A stretch of DNA of 37,344 nucleotides. Source: an uncultured Clostridia bacterium. Its GTDB lineage: Bacteria; Bacillota; Clostridia; Christensenellales; Borkfalkiaceae. Of this stretch, positions 31,822 through 37,344 are shown piece by piece (position 1 is the first letter of the stretch; each line of letters begins with the position of its first letter). The position numbers and the translations under genes were made by a program. A model generated the notes under the pieces. The model was given only the letters and a program-made list of their open reading frames with translations, made no database searches and was not told where the DNA came from. Location of the stretch: positions 1 through 37,344 of the forward strand of contig CANQWO010000016.1 in the NCBI GenBank assembly GCA_947627565.1. Direction: 5' to 3'.

Positions 31822-32760
31822 ATGTTCCGAGAAGCCTACAACCTGATCGAAGCGTTTGATACGATCATCATCCACCGCCATTCCCACCCCGACGGCGACG
31901 CGCTCGGCAGTCAAATGGGACTTGCGCAGCTCATCAAGGACAACTTCCCCCAAAAGACCATCTATATGGTCGGCGACATTGCGACGCGCCTGCCCTTTAT
32001 CGAGGTGACGTTCGACGAGATCCCCGACGAGGCCTATGAGGGCGCGCTGGCGGTCATTCTCGACTGCGGCTCCTCCCGCCTCATCTGCGACGAACGCTAC
32101 AAGCTCGCCGCCAAGACGCTCCGCTTCGACCACCACATCTACTGCGAACAGATCGCGGATGTGGACGTCGTAGACAGCACCTATGAGAGCGCGTGCGGGC
32201 TCGTCACGATGTTCGCGAAGGAGACCGGCCTCAAACTTTCCCCCGCCTCGGCGTCCGCGCTCTATTTGGGCATGGTGACGGACAGCGGACGGTTCGTCTT
32301 CGATTCCACGACGGCGCGCACGTTCGAACTCGCGGCCTTCCTCCTCTCGCAGCCCATCGACCTCAACACGCTCTACTACAACCTGTATGCGGAGGAATTT
32401 TCGGACATCATCGAAAAGGCCGATAACATGCACAAGATCAAGTTCACCGGACACAACGTCGCCTACATCTATACGCCCCGCGAAGAGCTGCCCGAGGGCA
32501 GCGAGGCGGCCCCGACCTCCTCGGGCATGGTGGGCCTCATGCGCGACATCCGCGGCGTGTTCATCTGGGTCAACTTCACCGAGGGCGACGACGGCGTACA
32601 CTGCGAACTTCGATCCAACCGCTATAACATCAATCCCGTCGCCGTCAAATACGGCGGAGGCGGACACAAAAAGGCGAGCGGATGTACCGTGCCCGACCGG
32701 GAGACCGCCATGCGGCTCCTCGACGATTTGGACGCGCTGAGCGCGACGGAGCCCGTATGA
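31822..32760 (+). CDS. DHH/DHHA1 phosphoesterase, NrnA-like (first of a tandem pair)
   Basis: A 312-aa protein with the DHH motifs: HRHSHPDGDALGS near residue 18, AVILDCGSS, the DHH triad in LRFDHHIYCEQIADVDVVD, LGMVTDSGRFVFDST, and a C-terminal DHHA1 domain ending in KYGGGGHKKASG. Relatives cleave nanoRNAs or pApA (the product of c-di-AMP breakdown) and pAp. CAGGAG lies six bases before the ATG. It overlaps the next, related gene by four bases. The presence of CdaA in the same window makes pApA hydrolysis a reasonable guess. Confidence 0.9.
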   Translation: MFREAYNLIEAFDTIIIHRHSHPDGDALGSQMGLAQLIKDNFPQKTIYMVGDIATRLPFIEVTFDEIPDEAYEGALAVILDCGSSRLICDERYKLAAKTLRFDHHIYCEQIADVDVVDSTYESACGLVTMFAKETGLKLSPASASALYLGMVTDSGRFVFDSTTARTFELAAFLLSQPIDLNTLYYNLYAEEFSDIIEKADNMHKIKFTGHNVAYIYTPREELPEGSEAAPTSSGMVGLMRDIRGVFIWVNFTEGDDGVHCELRSNRYNINPVAVKYGGGGHKKASGCTVPDRETAMRLLDDLDALSATEPV

Positions 32761-33737
32761 ACGAAGAGATCAAACTGAAAATTTTGCAGACCATCGAACG
32801 CTACCAAACCATCGTCGTCTCCCGCCACATCCGCCCGGACGGCGACGCGGTCGGCTCCACCATGGGGCTCGTCAAGATCCTGCGCGATACCTATCCCGAA
32901 AAGCGCGTCTACCTCGCCGACGAGGATTTTTCCGACTATCTCGCGTTCTGCGGCCCCGAAGACGAGGTCGCGGAGGAAGTCTATCAAGACGCGCTCCTCA
33001 TCGTCATCGACACGGGGACGCGCAAGCGCATCTCCAACAGCCGCTATGCGCTCGCGAAGGAGATCATAAAGATCGACCATCACATCGAGGCCGATCCCTA
33101 CGGCGACATCAACTGGGTGGAGGACTTCCGCTCGTCCGCCTGCGAAATGATCGCGGATTTCTGCGTCACGTTCCGGGACAGGCTGAAGATCTCCGCCGAG
33201 GCCGCGACCGATATCTACATGGGCATGGTGACGGACAGCGGCCGGTTCCGCTTCGAGGGCGTGACGGGCGAGACGATGCGCCTCGCGGGCGCCATGCTCG
33301 ACTTCGGCGTCCGGACGGAGACGCTCTTCGCCAATCTCTATACCGAGGAGCCCGCGGCGTTCCGGCTGAAATCCTACGTCTATGACAATCTGCAGGTCAC
33401 GAAAAACGGCGTGGCATACATCTATATGGACGAGGCCGTACAGAAAAAATTCGGCCTCACGCTCGAAGCCGCTTCGAGCGTCGTCGGCGAGCTCTCCGAT
33501 ATCCGCGGCAGTCTCATCTGGGTCGCGTTCATCACGAATACGGAGAAAAACAACATCCGCGTGCGGCTCCGCTCCCGCTTCCTCGGCATCAACGATCTCG
33601 CGATCAAATACCACGGCGGCGGGCACAACATGGCCGCGGGCGCGACGGTGTTCTCCGAGGCGGAAATGTACGCGCTCATCGACGACGCCGACGCCCTTCT
33701 CGGCGAATACAAATCCACGCACGAGGGCTGGCTATGA
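32757..33737 (+). CDS. DHH/DHHA1 phosphoesterase, NrnA-like (second of a tandem pair)
   Basis: A 326-aa paralogue of the gene before it, same domain order: SRHIRPDGDAVGS, LIVIDTGTRKR, IKIDHHIEADPYGDINWVED, MGMVTDSGRFRFEGV, and KYHGGGHNMAAGA at the end. The metal-binding Asp and His residues are kept in both copies, so both look active. Its ATG shares four bases with the preceding stop, and its own stop overlaps the surE start. Strict coupling of two diverged copies suggests a heteromer or division of labour on different substrates. Confidence 0.92.
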   Translation: MNEEIKLKILQTIERYQTIVVSRHIRPDGDAVGSTMGLVKILRDTYPEKRVYLADEDFSDYLAFCGPEDEVAEEVYQDALLIVIDTGTRKRISNSRYALAKEIIKIDHHIEADPYGDINWVEDFRSSACEMIADFCVTFRDRLKISAEAATDIYMGMVTDSGRFRFEGVTGETMRLAGAMLDFGVRTETLFANLYTEEPAAFRLKSYVYDNLQVTKNGVAYIYMDEAVQKKFGLTLEAASSVVGELSDIRGSLIWVAFITNTEKNNIRVRLRSRFLGINDLAIKYHGGGHNMAAGATVFSEAEMYALIDDADALLGEYKSTHEGWL

Positions 33738-34456
33738 AAATTCTTCTGACAAACGACGACGGCATCACCGCCGAAGGGCTCAAACATCTGCTCGATTGGG
33801 CAAAGCCGCTCGGCGAGGTGTGTATCTGCGCGCCCAAGACGCAGCAAAGCGCGAAGAGCCACTCCATTGAGATCCACAGCGGCTACGAGATCCAAAAGGT
33901 GGACCTCTTCGACGGGATCGAGGCATACAGCGTCGACTCCACGCCGGCCGATTGCGTCCGCGTCGCCGTTCTCGGCATGAAAAAGAAGTTCGACCTCGTC
34001 ATCTCCGGCGTCAACAACGGCCCCAATCTCGGCGGCGACATTCACTATTCGGGGACGGTCGCGGCCTGTTTCGAGGCGGCGCTCCTCGGGATCAAGAGCA
34101 TGGCGCTCTCGGCGGCGTTCAACTCCTTCGACTGCGCGCTCAAAAATCTCACGCGGGTCTACGAGGAGATCACGGCAAAGCGGATGTTCGACTTCGCCGA
34201 GATCCTGAACGTGAATTTTCCCAAGGAGGGCGACGAGATCCTCCTCACGCGCATGGGCCCCGCGATCTACTCCGATACCTTTGAATTTTTGCCCGACGGC
34301 ACGGTGCAGCCCCACCTCGTCTGCCTCTACACGGGCACGCGCGATCTCACGCTCGATACCGACGCCGTCATGACGGGGCACATCTCCGTCACCCCGCTGC
34401 GGAGCTGTCTCACCGACTTCTCCGCCTACGAAACGATTTCGCGGCAAGTGAGCTGA
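33734..34456 (+). CDS. surE: 5'/3'-nucleotidase SurE
   Basis: A 240-aa survival protein family phosphatase. The N-terminal LLTNDDGITAEGL has the metal Asp pair (8-9); APKTQQSAKSHSI, STPADCVRVAV, ISGVNNGPNLGGDIHYSGTVAAC are family signatures. It hydrolyses nucleoside monophosphates and short polyphosphates. The start overlaps the second DHH gene (ATGA), so all three hydrolases come from one transcript, ended by the terminator at 34503-34525. Confidence 0.95.
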   Translation: MKILLTNDDGITAEGLKHLLDWAKPLGEVCICAPKTQQSAKSHSIEIHSGYEIQKVDLFDGIEAYSVDSTPADCVRVAVLGMKKKFDLVISGVNNGPNLGGDIHYSGTVAACFEAALLGIKSMALSAAFNSFDCALKNLTRVYEEITAKRMFDFAEILNVNFPKEGDEILLTRMGPAIYSDTFEFLPDGTVQPHLVCLYTGTRDLTLDTDAVMTGHISVTPLRSCLTDFSAYETISRQVS

Positions 34457-34502
34457 ACCGCTTTGCTACCCGGTTTTCTTCTTCGTAAACCCATCAAAAC
34501 AG

Positions 34503-34525
34503 AGGCCTCCCCGTTGGGGAGGCCT
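34503..34525. terminator. Bidirectional terminator between surE and tdk
   Basis: AGGCCTCCCC / GGGGAGGCCT stem around GTT. Followed by TAAATTTT on plus and CTGTTTTG on minus. Confidence 0.85.
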
Positions 34526-34592
34526 TAAATTTTGTGAAAAACATTGCGATGAGCGTGGACATGGTACCCGCAAACGACGTCTCGGTCCGCTT

Positions 34593-35195
34593 TTACGGCT
34601 TTCCGACCACGACGGGAGAGGAGCGGTCCGCCTTATATTTCAGCCAGCATCTTCTGCACATCGCGACATAGCGGTCGTTGCCGCCGAGCAAGACCTGCGA
34701 GCCCTCGGTGACGATCCGGCCGTCGTCGTCGATGCGGGCATTGACCGTCGCCTTGGCGCCGCATGTGCACACCGATTTGATCTCGCTGATGGATTCCGCG
34801 ATCTCAAACAGCCGCTTGCTCCCGGGGAACAGGTGCGTCGTAAAATCGGTGGAGAGCCCGAAGCACAGCACGGGGATATTCTTTTGGATGACGATATCGG
34901 CCAGTTCGTCCACCTGCTCGGGCCGCAAAAATTGGCATTCGTCGACAATGATGACGTTGCAATCGGAATACTTCGTTTCGTACAGCGCGAACAGGTCCTC
35001 GTCCTCCGCGACCGCGATGGCGTCCTGCATGAGCCCGATGCGCGATTTGACGACGGCCGCCCCGTCGCGCGTGTCGATCGCGGGCTTCAGAAGGAGCACC
35101 TTCATGTTGCGCTCCTCGTAGTTGAATTTGGTGATGAGCGCCTGCGCCGTCTTCGAACAGCCCATCGCGCCGAATTTGAAATATAATTTTGCCAT
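34593..35195 (-). CDS. tdk: Thymidine kinase (type II)
   Basis: A 200-aa salvage enzyme phosphorylating thymidine with ATP. P-loop GAMGCSKT (9-16; the more usual form is GPMFSGKT), Walker B-like VIIVDECQFL with the catalytic Glu, CFGLSTDF in the flavin-of-lasso region, and zinc cysteines CTCGA and CRRC. The start at 35195 has only a weak site (TTGGGA). It follows the pyrimidine-nucleoside phosphorylase gene by 49 bp, likely the same transcript: together they salvage and recycle thymidine. Confidence 0.92.
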   Translation of the reverse strand: MAKLYFKFGAMGCSKTAQALITKFNYEERNMKVLLLKPAIDTRDGAAVVKSRIGLMQDAIAVAEDEDLFALYETKYSDCNVIIVDECQFLRPEQVDELADIVIQKNIPVLCFGLSTDFTTHLFPGSKRLFEIAESISEIKSVCTCGAKATVNARIDDDGRIVTEGSQVLLGGNDRYVAMCRRCWLKYKADRSSPVVVGKP

Positions 35196-35244
35196 AATCC
35201 CAATGATCTGCGGATCGTTTCACGCGCGATCCCCCGCGCTGTCT

Positions 35245-36546
35245 TCAAGCGATGATATCGTAAACGAGCGGCTCATCCTCGGGCATGGTGGCCTCGATCG
35301 TCGTCGCCGCGCGCAAAATCTTCTCGGCTTCCGCGAACGTAGCAGGCCGATCGGAATACAGCGTCGCGAGCGTTTCCCCCTTGCGCACGAAATCGCCCGT
35401 CTTCTTCTCCAGAAGAATGCCCGCGCCGGGATCGATTGCGTCCTCCACCCGGTTGCGGCCCGCGCCGAGCGCCAGCGCGGCGAGCCCGTAGGCCTCGGTG
35501 TTCACCTTCCCGATATACCCCTCCTCGCCGCTCACGACCGCGTGCGCATACTTCGCCTTTTGGAACGTCTCGGGGTGCGCGATACAGTTCGCGTCGCCGC
35601 CCTGCGCCGCGACCGTCTGCTTGAGTTTTTCGAGCGCACTGCCGTCTTCGATCGCACGTTGCGCAAGCGTCCTGGCCTCATCGGGGGTACCCATGCCCGC
35701 GAGAGACAGCATGTAAGAGGCCAGCGTGAGGCAGACACCGGTGAAATCTTCGGGGCCGTTTCCGCGCAGCGTTTCGACCGCTTCGACGACTTCGAGCGCG
35801 TTGCCGATGGCGTGGCCGAGCGGGCGGTCCATGTTGGTGATCAGCGCCACCATCTTCTTCCCCGCGCGCTTGCCGATGTCCACCATGAGCCCCGCAAGTT
35901 TCTTGCTGTCCTCCACGCTCTTCATAAACGAGCCGCTGCCCGTCTTCACGTCGAGCACGATGCAATCGTCGTCCGCGGCAAGTTTTTTCCCCATGATGCT
36001 CGAGGCGATGAGCGGCATGCTGTCTACCGTCGCCGTGACGTCGCGGAGCGCATAGAGCTTTTTATCGGCGGGCGCGAACTGCTTGGACTGGCCCACGATG
36101 GCGAGCCCGATCTCGTTGACCTGGCGGATGAAATCCTCCTCGGAGAGCGTCGTGCGGAAGCCGGGAATGGATTCGAGCTTGTCCACGGTGCCGCCCGTGT
36201 GACCCAGGCCGCGGCCGCTCATCTTGGCGACTTTCACGCCGAAGGAGGCGACGATGGGCGCGACGACGAGGCTCGTCTTATCCCCCACGCCGCCCGTGGA
36301 ATGCTTATCGACCCGCACGCCGTGAATGGCGGAAAAATCCAACCGCGCGCCCGAATCGCGGATGGCAAAGGTGAGATCGGAAGTCTCCCTGACGGTCATA
36401 TCCCTGAAATAGACGGCCATCAGCAGAGCGGAAATCTGATAATCGGGAATGGAGCCGTCGGTGACGCCCCGAATGAAGAAATTGATTTCTTCGGCGGAGA
36501 GCTCGCCGCCGTCCCGCTTTTTTTTGATGATATCATACATACGCAT
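35245..36546 (-). CDS. pdp: Pyrimidine-nucleoside (thymidine) phosphorylase
   Basis: A 433-aa enzyme, normal length, splitting thymidine, uridine or deoxyuridine with phosphate into base and sugar-1-phosphate. Signature SGRGLGHTGGTVDKLESIPGF is complete; KHSTGGVGDKTSL and VDVKTGSGSF-like (LDVKTGSGSFM) phosphate-binding blocks and the C-terminal PYNP domain (AGILLEKKTGDFVRKGETLATLYS) are present. The start at 36546 (MRMYDIIKKKRDGG) has GGAGG nine bases upstream. Its promoter overlaps ACCATGGGTGCGG, a relative of the dispersed motif. First gene of a pdp-tdk unit. Confidence 0.95.
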   Translation of the reverse strand: MRMYDIIKKKRDGGELSAEEINFFIRGVTDGSIPDYQISALLMAVYFRDMTVRETSDLTFAIRDSGARLDFSAIHGVRVDKHSTGGVGDKTSLVVAPIVASFGVKVAKMSGRGLGHTGGTVDKLESIPGFRTTLSEEDFIRQVNEIGLAIVGQSKQFAPADKKLYALRDVTATVDSMPLIASSIMGKKLAADDDCIVLDVKTGSGSFMKSVEDSKKLAGLMVDIGKRAGKKMVALITNMDRPLGHAIGNALEVVEAVETLRGNGPEDFTGVCLTLASYMLSLAGMGTPDEARTLAQRAIEDGSALEKLKQTVAAQGGDANCIAHPETFQKAKYAHAVVSGEEGYIGKVNTEAYGLAALALGAGRNRVEDAIDPGAGILLEKKTGDFVRKGETLATLYSDRPATFAEAEKILRAATTIEATMPEDEPLVYDIIA

Positions 36547-36586
36547 AAGATTCCACCTCCGTGATCCACGAAATTTGATTGATCTT

Positions 36587-36615
36587 ATTATACCATGGGT
36601 GCGGAAGAAAAGCAA
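36587..36615 (-). promoter_or_regulatory. Promoter of pdp-tdk
   Basis: Minus strand TTGCTT (36610-36615), 17-bp spacer, TATAAT (36587-36592), 41 bases before the start codon. Confidence 0.8.
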
Positions 36616-36635
36616 GAGCGCAGGAAAAATCGAAG

Positions 36636-36662
36636 AAAAAAACAGCGAGGGAATTTCCTCGC
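36636..36662 (-). terminator. Terminator upstream of pdp
   Basis: Minus strand GCGAGG / CCTCGC stem (36657-36662 with 36645-36650) followed by TTTTTTT (36636-36642). Most likely the end of the transcript of the leucine-rich repeat gene at 36885. Confidence 0.75.
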
Positions 36663-36786
36663 CATCTTTCAGACGCTCGTTCTGCATACATTTCGGCAAT
36701 CTCATTCATTTGCAGCTTTCTGCGCATTGGCGCGTCCTTAAATTGTGTGCTCCTAACGGCCCCGTGCCACAATAGAAGCAGATACC

Positions 36787-36863
36787 GCGGACATGGGTGC
36801 CACTTGCGGACATGGTACCGCCAAAATAAACGCCACCAAAACAGACATCGCGGACATGGTACC
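36787..36863. repeat. Three copies of the dispersed GGACATGG motif
   Basis: GCGGACATGGGTGCC at 36787-36801, GCGGACATGGTACC at 36806-36819 and GCGGACATGGTACC at 36850-36863, all in the same orientation. The second and third also share the following GCC. Spacings are unequal (4 and 30 bases). Confidence 0.8.
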
Positions 36864-36884
36864 GCCGTTTGCGGTTCAGCCAAT

Positions 36885-37344
36885 TCACGCTTTTCGCTTC
36901 CAAACGTATTGGAAGTAGTCCTGCATGGGCCGCTCCTCCGTCAAAAGCGGGAGCTCCTCGCCGTCCATCTCCACATACCAGCTCTCCGGCTCCGCAAAGT
37001 GCCACGAAAGCTCCTCCGAATACGGAAACGCGTTCTCCCCGATCCGCTCCACCGTCTCGGAGATATAAACTTCCTCCAAACTGTCGCAGCCGAAAAACGC
37101 CGAGCCCTCCACCTCGTTTACCCCCGTCTCCAAGCGCACGCTGACGAGCTGTTTGCAATTTTGGAACGCGCCCGCGCCAATCTTTGCCGCGTACACCGTC
37201 ACGGCCGTGATGTCTTTTTCTTCGAACGCCCCCTCTGAGACCTCTAACACGGGCAGCCCGTGAATCGTCGCGGGAATTACGAGCTCCTCTCCCGTCTCGC
37301 GGCCGAGCCCCGTGACAAAGTACCCCTCACCCGAAGGCGCAAGA
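36885..37344 (-). CDS. BspA-like leucine-rich repeat protein, C-terminal part
   Basis: Partial: the frame stays open to the right edge of the window, so only the last 152 residues are seen. The visible part is a run of LRR_5 (BspA/TpLRR) repeats: VIPATIHGLPVLEVSEGAFE, VTVYAAKIGAGAFQNCKQL, VRLETGVNEVEGSAFFGCDSL, VYISETVERIGENAFPYSEEL, followed by an acidic Trp/Tyr-rich end. Such proteins are normally secreted or surface-bound and are common and numerous in gut Clostridia. The start, signal peptide and anchoring region are outside the window. Confidence 0.85.
   Translation of the reverse strand, partial: LAPSGEGYFVTGLGRETGEELVIPATIHGLPVLEVSEGAFEEKDITAVTVYAAKIGAGAFQNCKQLVSVRLETGVNEVEGSAFFGCDSLEEVYISETVERIGENAFPYSEELSWHFAEPESWYVEMDGEELPLLTEERPMQDYFQYVWKRKA

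Larger units (their letters stand above)
36547..36884. other. Intergenic region with promoter, terminator and a motif cluster
   Basis: From left to right it holds the pdp promoter, a terminator on the minus strand and three copies of the dispersed motif. Between 36663 and 36786 I see no supported gene; a short frame starting MRRKLQMNEIAEMYAERASE near 36733 has an AAGGA site but runs straight through the terminator. Confidence 0.5.

Noticed and set aside
36533-36883. Minus-strand frames between pdp and the leucine-rich repeat gene
   Set aside because: They run through a terminator and the pdp promoter, and different frames are equally open. A short real gene near 36733 cannot be ruled out but is not supported.
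1-37344. CRISPR arrays, tRNA or rRNA genes, insertion sequences, prophage genes
   Set aside because: None seen: no regular spaced repeats, no transposase or integrase frames, and no cloverleaf-type sequence.

Overview
The window is a 37.3 kb piece of a moderately high-GC genome with the architecture of a spore-forming Clostridia-type Firmicute. The evidence is consensus promoters of the TTGACA-17-TATAAT kind, strong AAGGAGG ribosome binding sites, a sleB-ypeB germination pair, a c-di-AMP cyclase operon, Clostridia-style DUF1015 and HD-free DHH proteins, and manganese riboswitches. A gut Christensenellales-like lineage is my guess from protein style only. Gene density is normal and most genes lie on the minus strand. 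The first ~860 bases are visibly more AT-rich than the rest.

Layout. 1-860: an AT-rich end with a terminator-like hairpin and a frameshifted small CFI-box cysteine protein. 918-5395: two unrecognised proteins, a ClC-type chloride transporter and a membrane-anchored XRE regulator. 5480-12111: transport and manganese block. It holds a heterodimeric ABC exporter downstream of a CaxA-type cation exchanger whose leader looks like a yybP-ykoY Mn2+ riboswitch, a PlsC/zinc-ribbon acyltransferase, and MntP with a second yybP-ykoY-like leader ending in a terminator. 12283-15748: a small PriA-N-like protein, then trmL - secreted repeat protein - cardiolipin synthase in one overlapping operon. 15974-18739: sleB-ypeB, the YpeB carrying a very long Lys/Arg/Ala-rich cytoplasmic tail. 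18997-22400: cdaA, a 36-residue membrane microprotein in the cdaR position, DUF1015 and lysC, all overlapping. 22482-28123: comEC-holA and rpsO-pnp. 28383-30499: a plus-strand group with a YggS-type PLP protein and a zinc-dependent phospholipase-like protein. 30590-36546: nucleotide block with a 5'-nucleotidase/guanylate kinase fusion, two tandem DHH phosphoesterases, SurE, thymidine kinase and pyrimidine-nucleoside phosphorylase. The right edge cuts a BspA-like leucine-rich repeat protein.

How the parts connect. Mn2+ export appears twice under riboswitch control. c-di-AMP synthesis (CdaA) and two NrnA-like DHH enzymes that could degrade its pApA product occur in the same window. Nucleoside salvage (pdp, tdk) faces nucleotidases (SurE, the fusion protein).

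The most unusual signals are (i) a short dispersed motif, GCGGACATGG(G)TACC or GCGGACATGGGTGCC and close variants, present on both strands, inside genes and between genes, with three copies packed at 36787-36863; (ii) the 36-aa CdaR-position microprotein; (iii) the nucleotidase-guanylate kinase fusion; and (iv) the histone-H1-like tail on YpeB. All calls are made by eye; no database or folding program was run.
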